From Chloroflexi bacterium UBA4733 (GTDB lineage: Bacteria > Chloroflexota > UBA4733): a DNA stretch of 36,724 nucleotides. Location: contig DHIZ01000340.1 in NCBI GenBank assembly GCA_002404055.1, positions 1 to 36,724 of the forward strand, read 5' to 3'. The number at the start of each line of letters is the position of its first letter. The first letter of the stretch is position 1. Made by a program: the position numbers and the translations under genes. Positions 14,078 through 22,301 of this stretch are shown here, piece by piece. The notes under the pieces are model-generated. The model did no database searches and was not told the DNA's origin. It saw nothing but the letters and a program-made list of their open reading frames with translations.

Positions 14078-14803
14078 TTGGGTAACAACGCGATTGATCT
14101 GGCCGCTCTGGGGTTGCTTAACCCCCAGGACCCTCCACAGGTGCGATTGCTGGTCGGCGATTGCCCGCCTGAAATCCGACTTATCGTGATGTCCGGTTCC
14201 TTCAACCCGCCGACGCGGGCCCACGTGGGGCTGGCCGAAGCAGCACTGGCGACCGAACAGTTTGATCGGTTGCTCTTTGCCCTGGCGGTGCGGACGATCA
14301 ATAAGGAGCAGGTCGTCGGCGCGACGCTGGCTGAGCGCTGCCGGATGCTGGCCGCTGTCGTGGAGTACGAGCCACGCTGGGCGGTGATCGGGTCCAACCG
14401 CGGCCTCTACCTGGACCAGGCCATCGCCGTCCGGGCCGCATTCAAGCCCCGCGACCTGGCATTCGTCGTTGGCTTCGACAAGATCGTGCAAATCCTCGAT
14501 CCCCGCTACTACGCCGACCGCGATGCAGCGTTACAGGATCTCTTTGCCAGGGCGCGCTTCCTGGTAGCCCCCCGCGACGGTGACGGTCCCGCTGAATTGG
14601 AACGGCTCTTTGCGAAGCCGGAGCATTGTGCCTATGCCGAGCGAGTGCGGTTCCTGCCGCTCAGCCGACTCCAGGAGCAAGAGCAGCGCCTTTCCTCCAC
14701 CACGGTACGGCAACTCCTGGCGCGCGGAGAAGATGTCGCCTGGGCGGTCCCGGAAGAGATTCGCCCGATTCTAGAGCGCATCAATGGATACCGCAACGCC
14801 TAA
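14078..14803 (+). CDS. NadD-like nucleotidyltransferase (NMNAT superfamily)
   Basis: This 241-residue protein has the nucleotidyltransferase alpha/beta-phosphodiesterase signature. GSFNPPTRAHVGLAEAAL (about residues 40-57) replaces the usual HxGH with TRAH, and RLSSTTVRQLL near residue 210 matches the ISSTxVR block. FVVGFDKIVQILDPRYY in the middle binds the second substrate in relatives. Adenylyl transfer to NMN, NaMN or a related nucleotide is likely. Thr in place of the first His occurs in some NMNAT-like proteins, so activity is plausible. TTG at 14078 is the only start before a stop at 14069; later starts would cut the first strand. It overlaps convergent moeA by 4 bases. Confidence 0.72.
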   Translation: MGNNAIDLAALGLLNPQDPPQVRLLVGDCPPEIRLIVMSGSFNPPTRAHVGLAEAALATEQFDRLLFALAVRTINKEQVVGATLAERCRMLAAVVEYEPRWAVIGSNRGLYLDQAIAVRAAFKPRDLAFVVGFDKIVQILDPRYYADRDAALQDLFARARFLVAPRDGDGPAELERLFAKPEHCAYAERVRFLPLSRLQEQEQRLSSTTVRQLLARGEDVAWAVPEEIRPILERINGYRNA

Positions 14804-16050
14804 TACTGCCAGACGCGCACTACCTCTCCGGCAGGCAAACCGGCACGCTCCACCGGGACGCGGATGTAGCCATCGGCACGGACGACGGTGAAGATCAGGT
14901 TGGACTTACCGAGCACCGGTTCCGCGAGCGTTTCGCCTGCCTGTTCCACCAGGCGCACCTGGACGTAATCCTCACGGCCGCCGGAGGGCGGGACCGCAGC
15001 CGTCAGCCGGGCCTTGATCGGCAGCCGCGGTCGCGGCTCCTCAACACCCAGGTAGCGCAGCAGGGTTGGCTGGACGAACAGCCGAAAAGTGGCGATGGCG
15101 GAAACTGGATTGCCGGGTAGCCCAAAGAACGGGCGGTCGCGCACCACGGCCAGCAGCGTCGGCTTGCCGGGTCGGACGGCAATGCCGTGGACGATCACAC
15201 CCGGCGGGCCGAAGCTGTCCACTGCAGCGCGGGTGACGTCGCGTGTGCCGACCGAACTGCCGCCGGACACGATCACAATGTCCGCCCCGGCCAGCGCTTC
15301 CGCTGCCATGGCGGTGAATGTAGCCGGGTCATCTGGAGCGATGCCGAGCCGCCAGGCGCTGCCGCCTATGGCTTCCACCATCGCCGCAAGGGTGGCGCCG
15401 TTGACATCACGAACTTGCGCTGGTCCAGGGGTGACGTGCGGTGGCACGACCTCGTCGCCTCCGGAGATGATGGCGACAATCGGCCGCCGCGCTACCGGTA
15501 CCTGCACCATGCCGATCGCCGCCAGCCCGCCGATGTCTTCCGGTCGCAGCCTCCGTCCGGCGCGCAGCAGCGGTTCGCCGGCATGCACGTCTTCCCCACG
15601 AGCAATGGTGTTGTCGCCTAAGTGGACGCTGCGGTTGATGGTGATGAGTTCGGGACCTAGCTCGGCGGACCATTCCACCATCGCCACGGCTTCAGTTCCT
15701 TCCGGCAACATCGTGCCGGTGTGGATCTTGACGGCAGTGCCGGCGCCGACGCGGGCAGTTGGCGCGCGTCCCATCCTTGCTTCCCCGACGACGCTGAGGG
15801 TGGCCGGCGCGTCGCCCGTGGCGCCGGCCAGATCGGCGACGCGCACGGCGTAGCCATCGACGGTCGAGCGCGGAAACTCCGGCAGGTCGATTGGCGAGTC
15901 GACGTTCGCTGCAAGGTATCTGTTCAGTGCCACGTCAAGAGGTAGCAACTCCACTCGCACATGGGGCTGCACCACAGCCCGGAAGCGGGCGTAAGCTGCG
16001 GCAGGCAGCGGCGTATCGGTAAACTCGGCGATGGGGTTGGTTGTCGGCAT
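14800..16050 (-). CDS. moeA: Molybdopterin molybdenumtransferase
   Basis: This 416-residue enzyme is predicted to insert molybdate into adenylylated molybdopterin, the last common step of molybdenum cofactor synthesis. It shows PRSTVDGYAVR near residue 61, KIHTGTMLPEG near 108, and IVSGGSSVGTRD near 262. GLPGNPVSAIATF near 317 is followed by the domain IV-like C-terminus. The order and length match MoeA. The ATG at 16050 agrees with the conserved start; the ribosome site is weak but a good promoter lies upstream. No other cofactor gene is adjacent. Confidence 0.92.
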   Translation of the reverse strand: MPTTNPIAEFTDTPLPAAAYARFRAVVQPHVRVELLPLDVALNRYLAANVDSPIDLPEFPRSTVDGYAVRVADLAGATGDAPATLSVVGEARMGRAPTARVGAGTAVKIHTGTMLPEGTEAVAMVEWSAELGPELITINRSVHLGDNTIARGEDVHAGEPLLRAGRRLRPEDIGGLAAIGMVQVPVARRPIVAIISGGDEVVPPHVTPGPAQVRDVNGATLAAMVEAIGGSAWRLGIAPDDPATFTAMAAEALAGADIVIVSGGSSVGTRDVTRAAVDSFGPPGVIVHGIAVRPGKPTLLAVVRDRPFFGLPGNPVSAIATFRLFVQPTLLRYLGVEEPRPRLPIKARLTAAVPPSGGREDYVQVRLVEQAGETLAEPVLGKSNLIFTVVRADGYIRVPVERAGLPAGEVVRVWQY

Positions 16051-16084
16051 AGTTGACTTTCGAACAGAGCGGCTTCACCCAGGT

Positions 16085-16113
16085 ATTATCCGTTCCCTGC
16101 CACGTACTGACAA
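16085..16113 (-). promoter_or_regulatory. Promoter of moeA
   Basis: On the minus strand, TTGTCA (16113-16108) and GATAAT (16090-16085) are 17 bases apart. The moeA ATG is 34 bases beyond the -10 box. Confidence 0.6.
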
Positions 16114-16244
16114 GGCGGGCTGGTCCCGCGGCCCCGTGGAAGGACCGGCTGGCCTGAATCCCCGGCAAAGTCTCGGCCTGCCAATCAGCGGTGCTATGCT
16201 AGCGGGAGGAGATCGGCTACCTATGGCTGAGAAAGGTGACACCA

Positions 16245-17066
16245 ATGGTACAGTCGGCGATTGCCGTCGCCCTACCCGATCCGATGCACCTGGAGGGTTG
16301 GGAGGAGCAAGACGAGCCCTTGGCCACTGATCGCCACTCCGACGGGCAGGACTATTGCTTCATGGCCCTGCGCTACCTGCTCAATCCCGACGGCCACTAC
16401 GTCTCCAAGGACCGCTGGCTGCGCATGGACCCGGCGAAGCAGACCGACAAGCTGCTACCGGACTTGCTCATCGCCTTGCATGTACTGGAGCAACAGTGGA
16501 ACGTGAACGAGTATCTGCCCTGGGAAGTCGGCAAAGCGCCGGAGGTGCTGGGGGAGTTCCTGTCGCCGACCTCCGAGGGAGCGGACAAGGTCGGCAAGCC
16601 GAAGCGTTATGCTGAACTGGGGGTGCGGGAGTACTTTCTCTTCGATCCAGACGGAACGTATGGCGTACCGCGCATCCAGGGGTGGACGCTGCGGCGAGAC
16701 GGCGGGCGAGACGCCTTGCTCCGTAGGGCGGACGGCGGTGTGGCGAGTCGGGTGCTGCCGGTACGGTTTCTGCTGGTAGACAATCACGTGGGCGTGATCG
16801 ATGCGCGGACTGGCCGGTTGGCACTGCGCTACGAGGAGGTGCAGCGGCTCCTGCGGGAGGAGGCAGCCGCCCGAATAAAGGCGGACCAGGCGCGCCAGCG
16901 GGCGGAGCAGGCGCAGCAGCAGGAGACGGAGGCGCGGCTTCGGGCGGAGCGAGGCCAGCAGCAAGCAGAGCAGTCCCGGCAATTGGAAGCTCAAGCGCGG
17001 GCGGCTGCCGAGGCAGAGACAGCGCGGCTGCGGGCAGAAGTGGACCGCCTACTCCGGGGCGAATAG
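16245..17066 (+). CDS. Uma2-family (DUF820) PD-(D/E)XK protein with coiled-coil tail
   Basis: This 273-residue protein carries the Uma2 fold: PDLLIAL, then PWEVGKAPEVLGEFLSPTS and a KRYAELGVREYFLFDP segment. The catalytic-type Asp, Glu and Lys/Tyr positions appear kept. The family is a predicted restriction-endonuclease-like nuclease whose role is unproven. Residues about 200-273 form a long charged coiled coil rich in RAE and QQ heptads. GAAAGG at 16231 fixes the ATG at 16245. Two other Uma2 genes occur in this window (25452 and 35902); the one at 35902 also has a heptad tail. Confidence 0.8.
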   Translation: MVQSAIAVALPDPMHLEGWEEQDEPLATDRHSDGQDYCFMALRYLLNPDGHYVSKDRWLRMDPAKQTDKLLPDLLIALHVLEQQWNVNEYLPWEVGKAPEVLGEFLSPTSEGADKVGKPKRYAELGVREYFLFDPDGTYGVPRIQGWTLRRDGGRDALLRRADGGVASRVLPVRFLLVDNHVGVIDARTGRLALRYEEVQRLLREEAAARIKADQARQRAEQAQQQETEARLRAERGQQQAEQSRQLEAQARAAAEAETARLRAEVDRLLRGE

Positions 17067-17163
17067 GAAACAGATCCGCCCATAGGAGGTGTCCAGCGCC
17101 GGCTCATCCAGGGCGACACCCCCAAACATGCTAAAAGGTGGCAGCAAGGTCGTCGCGCAACTC

Positions 17164-18990
17164 TTACCGATACCATTGCGCCTGAGCTTCGAACATCCGG
17201 GCGTAACGGCCACCTGCAGCAATGAGGGCGGCATGCGTCCCTTCCTCGACAATGGCGCCATGTTCAAGCACGATTACGCGGTCGGCCAGCCGCGCCATCC
17301 CCAGACGGTGCGAAATCATGATTGCCGTGTGCCCTTGCACCAGTTCAGCGAAACGCCGAAAGAGTGCGAGTTCGGCCAGCGGATCCAGGGCCGCGGTCGG
17401 CTCATCCAGTACTAGCAGGTCGGCCTGGCGGAAGAAGGCTCGCGCCAGCGCCAGGCGCTGCCACTGGCCGCCGGACAGGTCTGTCTCGCCGAACTCACGT
17501 CCGACATAGGTATCGAGTCCATCCGGGAGGCGCGCCAGGAGCGAGGCGATGTCCGCCTGTTTGGCCGCTGCCGCCAACGCCGCATCATCCCACAGCCGCT
17601 CCAGGTCACCGAAACCGATACTCTCCCTGGCCGTCAGTTGAAAACAGGCGTAGTCCTGGAAGACCGCCGCCACCCGGCGCCGCATCTCCACCGCCCGATC
17701 TGGCGTGAGGGGCACGCCTTCCAGCCGCACCATGCCGCGATCCGGTTGGTAGAGGCCGGCGAGCAGCCGGACAAGCGTCGTCTTGCCGGCGCCGTTCTCG
17801 CCGACGATGGCGACGCGCTCACCCGGCGCAATTCGCAGGCTGATGTCATGCAACACAGGTCGGACGCTACCGGGGTAGGCAAAGCTGACGCAGTCGGCTT
17901 CCACAAGGATGCCGGGGGAACCACTCTCTCTGACTCTCTCCCCGGCGCGGGGAGAATCAGAGAGAGTGGTCTCCTGCCGCGCCGCTCGCAAGAAATCAAA
18001 CAGGTCGCCCAGGAACTGCGACTCTTCCTCCAGCGCGCGCACACCATTGACCAGGCCGGCGAACATGCCCTCAAACCAGAGCGCGCCAAAGGCAACGGTC
18101 ACGTAGTTGCCGATGGATAACTTCCCGCGCAGGATGAGGAAGGTTACCAGGACCAAGGCTGCAGCGTAGGCCGCGCCGGAGCACGAGCCGCTCAGCGCGC
18201 CGGACCAGGCGCGCCGGCGTTCCGCCTCCACGATGTCGTGGCTGCGCGCCGCCCGCAAGCTGCGCCAGCGACCGATCAGGTACTCCGCCGAACCGAAGAG
18301 GCGCACCTCGGCTGCCGCGTCGCGGCCCGTCAGCAGGCGCTCCAGGTGCAGACGGATGCGATCGCCGACTGTGTGGGTACGTCGGGCCTGGTAGAGCGCC
18401 GTTGCTACCCGCGCCTGGAGCCAGATGGAAGGTATCGTCCCGACGACCAGCAGCGGCACCAGGAGCGGCTGTATCACGTAGAGCGCGATGGCGACGGCGC
18501 CGACTCGAATAATCTCTGTACTCACCTGCATGAGCTGGTTGTAAACGCCAATAAGCCGCTCACCGGTCCCGGCCGTCGCCCGCTGCAGGTGGGCAAAGAA
18601 CTCGCCCTCTTCGAACTGGATCAGCGGTGCGGCGGCGGCGCGCTCCAGCACCCGATCCTGCATACGGAAGGTGCCATGATCCATCAGGTAGGCTGAGACG
18701 ACCGGACTCAGCCCCCAGTAGAATTCTTCCAGGGCGCGGGCGAAGATGTAAACGCCCAGCCAGAACAACACCGAGTGGCCGCCGGCCGGCTCACCGGTCA
18801 GGGCGCTGACCGCGCCCCCCGCCGCCGTCACGTATAGCCCCACCCGCGCGTTGCCGACGATCAATAAGCCAAGCGTGGCCAACCAGGCTCCCGGCTGTGC
18901 CAGCCACAGTTCCTTGAGCAGCCCCAGAATGTCCCGCCACAGGCGCCCGCGGGACCGGCCTGCAATCCCACCAACCGCTGTCGTGCTCAT
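17164..18990 (-). CDS. ABC exporter, permease-ATPase fusion (second of pair)
   Basis: This 608-residue half-transporter has an N-terminal six-helix membrane domain (residues about 25-330) and a C-terminal ATPase. The ATPase has Walker A GENGAGKTTL, signature LSGGQWQR, Walker B LLVLDEPTAAL and switch MISHRLG. The ATG at 18990 overlaps the stop of the upstream exporter gene by ATGA, with a GAGGTGG ribosome site, so the two are probably co-translated and dimerise. The interdomain linker contains an insert encoded by a perfect palindromic element (17921-17969). Substrate is unknown; a lipid, peptide or drug is usual for the family. Confidence 0.88.
   Translation of the reverse strand: MSTTAVGGIAGRSRGRLWRDILGLLKELWLAQPGAWLATLGLLIVGNARVGLYVTAAGGAVSALTGEPAGGHSVLFWLGVYIFARALEEFYWGLSPVVSAYLMDHGTFRMQDRVLERAAAAPLIQFEEGEFFAHLQRATAGTGERLIGVYNQLMQVSTEIIRVGAVAIALYVIQPLLVPLLVVGTIPSIWLQARVATALYQARRTHTVGDRIRLHLERLLTGRDAAAEVRLFGSAEYLIGRWRSLRAARSHDIVEAERRRAWSGALSGSCSGAAYAAALVLVTFLILRGKLSIGNYVTVAFGALWFEGMFAGLVNGVRALEEESQFLGDLFDFLRAARQETTLSDSPRAGERVRESGSPGILVEADCVSFAYPGSVRPVLHDISLRIAPGERVAIVGENGAGKTTLVRLLAGLYQPDRGMVRLEGVPLTPDRAVEMRRRVAAVFQDYACFQLTARESIGFGDLERLWDDAALAAAAKQADIASLLARLPDGLDTYVGREFGETDLSGGQWQRLALARAFFRQADLLVLDEPTAALDPLAELALFRRFAELVQGHTAIMISHRLGMARLADRVIVLEHGAIVEEGTHAALIAAGGRYARMFEAQAQWYR
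17921..17969. repeat. 49-bp palindromic element inside ABC exporter gene
   Basis: The outer arms CCACTCTCTCTGA (17921-17933) and TCAGAGAGAGTGG (17957-17969) pair perfectly over 13 bases. Inside, TCTCCCC pairs with GGGGAGA around a GGCGC loop. It encodes a serine/arginine/glutamate-rich stretch exactly in the linker between membrane and ATPase domains, without breaking the frame. The form suggests a REP- or MITE-like insertion. Confidence 0.72.
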
Positions 18991-20897
18991 CGGTACCACC
19001 TCGCCTGCGCCTCGAACAACTCGGCATATTCGCCGCCGGCCCGGACGAGCTCTTCGTGCCGGCCGGCCGCCACGAGCTTGCCGCTGGACAGCACCAGCAC
19101 CTGATCGGCGAAACGGGCCATACCCAGGCGGTGGGAGATCAGCAGGGCGGTCTTCCCCTGTGCCAGTTCGGCAAAGCGCTGGAACAGCGCCAGTTCTGCC
19201 AGCGGATCGAGCGCTGCCGTCGGCTCGTCGAGCACCAGAACCTGAGCATCGCGAAAGAAGGCCCGCGCCACGGCGACCCGCTGCCACTGCCCGCCGGAGA
19301 GATCGACACCGCCGACATCCGGGCCCAGCAGCGTGCCGTCACCTTCCGCCAGACCACGCACAATGTCGTCCGCGCCGGCCTGAGCGACGGCCGGGCCGAT
19401 GTCCTGGCCGGCCACCAGCCGCTCCGGAGCGCCCAGGCCGACGTTCTCGCGGAAGGTGAGCTGGTAGCGGGTGAACTGCTGGAAGATGGCGGACATGCTG
19501 GCGCGTAACGACGCGGCATCGATTTCCCGAAGGTCGACCCCGTCCAGCGTGATCCTACCCTGATCAGGGTAGTACAGACCGAGCAGCAACTTGGCAAGGG
19601 TCGTCTTGCCGGCGCCGTTCTCCCCAACCAGGGCGACTTTCTCCCCCGCGGCCATGGTAAAGGTCACACCGGCCAGGGCCGGGATGGCGCTACCGGGGTA
19701 GGTGAACCAGACATCCTCAAAATCAATGCTCGCTGCGCCCTTCGGGCGCGGGGTCGGCGGTCGAGGGTCAGGAGTCGGGGATGGAACGGGCAGTGTGATT
19801 GGTGTCCCGACTTCCCGCGTCCCCGACCCCTGGCCCACGACCCCCGGCCCCGCAGGCGAAGCCTGCAGAAACGCCCGAAAGGCGCTGGCATAGCCGGAGT
19901 GCTCACCGAGTGACGACAGCGCCGACGTCAGGACGAAGGTGGCGCCGATCATGCCCTCGATGGACTGAAACAGGAGGGCGTAGCCACCGGCGGTGGTGTG
20001 TATCAGCCGCCCGGCCACCACCCACCACAGCCCCAGCATGCTGACCGTCGCCATGCCGAGGATCATGCCGCGCTGGCGGAGGCCCTGGTGCAGCGCCAGC
20101 CGGCGTTGGGCGTTGCTGGTTCGCCAGAAGAGCGCCGCCCAGCGCCCGCGCAGGTAGCCGGAGAGGCCGTACAGCCGCACCTCTTTGGCGAAGGCGCGGT
20201 CGGTGAGCACACCGGCGTAATACTTCGCCAGGCGGCGATCGCGCGTCTGCGCGCTGAGCAACTGCCAGTTGGATTGACCGCCACGGGCAAAGCCAACCGC
20301 GGTGGGGACCACCGCCGCCAGAACGATGACGGGCAGCACCGGGCTGAGCGTCAGCAGCGCCACGGTATACCCCGCCAATTGCGGCAGCGTCTCGACCATC
20401 TGCAGAACCTGTTGCAACAGTCGCGGCAGGCGCGTCTCCACGCCGGACATGACGCGGTTGAGTTGGTCGTAGTAGCCCTGGTGCTCGAAGGCTGCAAGGT
20501 CGAGGCTGGCGGCCTTGCACATCACCCGCTCCTGCTGGGCCGCGCTCGTCGTCTCCCGTACAATTGCCGCCAGCCAGGGCTGAAGCCCGCCCAGGACGCG
20601 CTGCACGATCAGCGATGCGACCAGTAAGACCAACCAGAGCAGTGTGTTCCGTGCAGCCCCGCCGTGGACCTGCCTGGCGAGCGCATCGATGAGTGCTTTT
20701 GTCAGCCAGAGCTGAGCAGGCACCAGCAGCCCCTGGAGCAGCCCGTTGGCCAGCCAGAGGGAGAAAGCGCGCGGCACGATTTGGGCCATCCTGCCAAGCA
20801 GCCAGCCGAGGTCGCGGAACATGCGCAGGCCGCCCGGCTGCGCCGCCAGCAGCACCGGCGCGGATTTGGCGGCCGGGGTTTCCTGGCGGTCAGTCAC
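18987..20897 (-). CDS. ABC exporter, permease-ATPase fusion (first of pair)
   Basis: This half-transporter of about 636 residues has a membrane domain (FSLWLANGLLQGLLVPAQLW as first helix) and an ATPase with GENGAGKTTL, LSGGQWQR, VLVLDEPTAAL and LISHRLG. The linker between them is about 44 residues of proline, glycine and threonine, encoded by a hairpin-rich element (19735-19866). The start is uncertain: GTG at 20897 overlaps the sigma-factor stop by 8 bases, and ATG at 20924 is possible. It overlaps the next exporter gene by 4 bases. A heterodimer with that protein is the simplest inference. Confidence 0.87.
   Translation of the reverse strand: MTDRQETPAAKSAPVLLAAQPGGLRMFRDLGWLLGRMAQIVPRAFSLWLANGLLQGLLVPAQLWLTKALIDALARQVHGGAARNTLLWLVLLVASLIVQRVLGGLQPWLAAIVRETTSAAQQERVMCKAASLDLAAFEHQGYYDQLNRVMSGVETRLPRLLQQVLQMVETLPQLAGYTVALLTLSPVLPVIVLAAVVPTAVGFARGGQSNWQLLSAQTRDRRLAKYYAGVLTDRAFAKEVRLYGLSGYLRGRWAALFWRTSNAQRRLALHQGLRQRGMILGMATVSMLGLWWVVAGRLIHTTAGGYALLFQSIEGMIGATFVLTSALSSLGEHSGYASAFRAFLQASPAGPGVVGQGSGTREVGTPITLPVPSPTPDPRPPTPRPKGAASIDFEDVWFTYPGSAIPALAGVTFTMAAGEKVALVGENGAGKTTLAKLLLGLYYPDQGRITLDGVDLREIDAASLRASMSAIFQQFTRYQLTFRENVGLGAPERLVAGQDIGPAVAQAGADDIVRGLAEGDGTLLGPDVGGVDLSGGQWQRVAVARAFFRDAQVLVLDEPTAALDPLAELALFQRFAELAQGKTALLISHRLGMARFADQVLVLSSGKLVAAGRHEELVRAGGEYAELFEAQARWYR
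19735..19866. repeat. Hairpin-rich 132-bp element in the ABC exporter linker
   Basis: Three inverted repeats are nested in 132 bases, a multiple of three. Small hairpins GCGCCC-TTC-GGGCGC (19735-19749) and GCAGGC-GAA-GCCTGC (19852-19866) flank an imperfect 34-base inverted repeat (19750-19783 with 19818-19851, about seven mismatches by eye). The whole element codes for the proline-rich interdomain linker. Confidence 0.65.
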
Positions 20898-22083
20898 CTT
20901 CGCCACCACCGCCCGGCGGCGCATCCACCCTGATGCGCTCGAAGGTATCACGGACGAAGATGCCGTGCAGCGTGGCGCTATCGGTCATGCTCTCGAAGCC
21001 AACGACGAGGGCCGGCACCCCACCGGCCTCGACTTCTCTGTCCGGTAGGAACCGGAGCCGCGTGTGCTCTTGCCGGAAGCGCCGCCCTTCGGGCGTGGAG
21101 AGGAGCTGCCAGGTCGCCGCGAACTGGCCGGCGTCATTCCCGCAGCTCGCGCAGCGGGCCAGGAGGTAGTGATAGGCGTAGGACATCCAGGTCTCCACCG
21201 TCGGGCGATAGACGAGCGTGCCGCCACACCGACTGCAGCGCTCCGCCAGGCCGACGGTGCCACCGCCGAAGTGGCGCTCGTGCTCAACATGGCTTCGGAA
21301 GTAGGTCGCGCTGTAGCCCTGAACGTGCGGATAGGGCCCCACAGTCGCGTACAGGTTGACAGGAATGACACAGGGCTGGCAGATCAGCCACAGCCGACCG
21401 CCGGGCATACGCTGGCCGAGTAGGTGACGGTTGCCACAACAGGGGCACCAGATCGGCGTCTCTTGCCAATCGTCGAAGAGCTGGCCCGCAGACAGGCCGT
21501 AGCCCACCGCCTCGCGGATCAGGTAGGTGGATAAGACGCGCTTCAGCCGGAGCCTGCCGCGCTCCAAGCGCTTGGCGACGGCGGGGCCATTCAAATCAAG
21601 CCGCCTGGCGATCTCGGCGTAGGGCGAGTCGTACACGTAGCGCTGGATCAGCACCTCGCGGCTCTCTGCCGGCAGCATGGCGAGCGCCCGATCCAGCAGC
21701 GCTGCCAGTTCCCGGCGACCCAGTTCGACATCCAGATCGTAGTTCTCGTCCGGCAAGTCCAACTCGTCGGTATCCTCGTCGTTGGAGGCTGCGCCCGAAG
21801 GGTGGAGTGAATGGAGGCGGGCGGCCTCACGGCCCCGGCGTTCATTCCAACGCAGGCAGACATTGCGGGCAATGGCGGAGAGCCACTTGCCGTAGCCCGT
21901 AGGGTCGTGCAGTTTGTGCGCGTTGCGCACCGCCTCGTACAGTGTCTCCTGTGCCAGATCCTCCGCGGCGTCGAGGCTACCCGTGAGCCGGTAGCAGAGG
22001 CGTACCAGCCGCGCTCGCTCAGAGCAGAGCGTCTGGAGAAGGCGCTCCTCGTTGGCAGCAGCGGGCGCAATTACTCTGCCCAT
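20890..22083 (-). CDS. ECF-type sigma-70 factor with zinc-ribbon C-terminal extension
   Basis: This 397-residue protein has sigma region 2 (AAEDLAQETLYEAVRNAH and WLSAIARNVCLRWNERR, residues about 39-82) and region 4 (LPAESREVL to GRLRLKRVL, about 137-184). A roughly 205-residue extension follows, unlike a plain ECF factor. It holds four cysteine pairs: Cys213/216, Cys235/238, Cys283/286 and Cys311/314, probably two zinc sites. GAGGAGG 8 bases upstream fixes the ATG at 22083. No anti-sigma gene is present, so the extension may be the regulatory part. The two ABC exporters follow in overlapping frames, so it probably drives its own operon. Confidence 0.85.
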   Translation of the reverse strand: MGRVIAPAAANEERLLQTLCSERARLVRLCYRLTGSLDAAEDLAQETLYEAVRNAHKLHDPTGYGKWLSAIARNVCLRWNERRGREAARLHSLHPSGAASNDEDTDELDLPDENYDLDVELGRRELAALLDRALAMLPAESREVLIQRYVYDSPYAEIARRLDLNGPAVAKRLERGRLRLKRVLSTYLIREAVGYGLSAGQLFDDWQETPIWCPCCGNRHLLGQRMPGGRLWLICQPCVIPVNLYATVGPYPHVQGYSATYFRSHVEHERHFGGGTVGLAERCSRCGGTLVYRPTVETWMSYAYHYLLARCASCGNDAGQFAATWQLLSTPEGRRFRQEHTRLRFLPDREVEAGGVPALVVGFESMTDSATLHGIFVRDTFERIRVDAPPGGGGEGD

Positions 22084-22106
22084 CCGAAACCTCCTCACTT
22101 ACGGCG

Positions 22107-22128
22107 GATGCGTTCGTCGACGCGCATC
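22107..22128. promoter_or_regulatory. Composite inverted repeat in the sigma-factor leader
   Basis: GATGCG (22107-22112) pairs with CGCATC (22123-22128), and the spacer contains the palindrome CGTCGACG (22115-22122). It lies 24-45 bases upstream of the sigma ATG. It could be an operator or a leader hairpin. Confidence 0.4.
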
Positions 22129-22263
22129 GTCCTGCCTACATATCCCGATTCTCGTGCAAAATGTGACAGCCCTGTGTAGCTGATCTTATGGCATGGCGTG
22201 CCGCCGAGGACGATGCGCTAACATTTCGCCGGCCGCTACGCAGTTCGGGAACTGCATCCCTCG

Positions 22264-22269
22264 GTATAC
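22264..22269 (+). promoter_or_regulatory. Candidate -10 box of the aldo/keto reductase
   Basis: TATACT lies 32 bases upstream of the ATG at 22302. A ribosome site lies between them. No convincing -35 hexamer is visible. Confidence 0.45.
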
Positions 22270-22301
22270 TGCTTGAGCAGACGTCGAATAGGAGCAGCTT
22301 G

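Noticed and set aside
17067..17163. Possible small gene on the minus strand between the Uma2 gene and the ABC operon.
   Set aside because: The reading is short, has no ribosome site and shows no recognisable motif. No terminator hairpin was seen in this gap either.
22140..22170. TGTCACA on the minus strand (22168-22162) as the -35 box of an autoregulated ECF-type promoter for the sigma gene.
   Set aside because: No matching -10 element such as CGTC lies about 16 bases downstream, so the promoter could not be supported.
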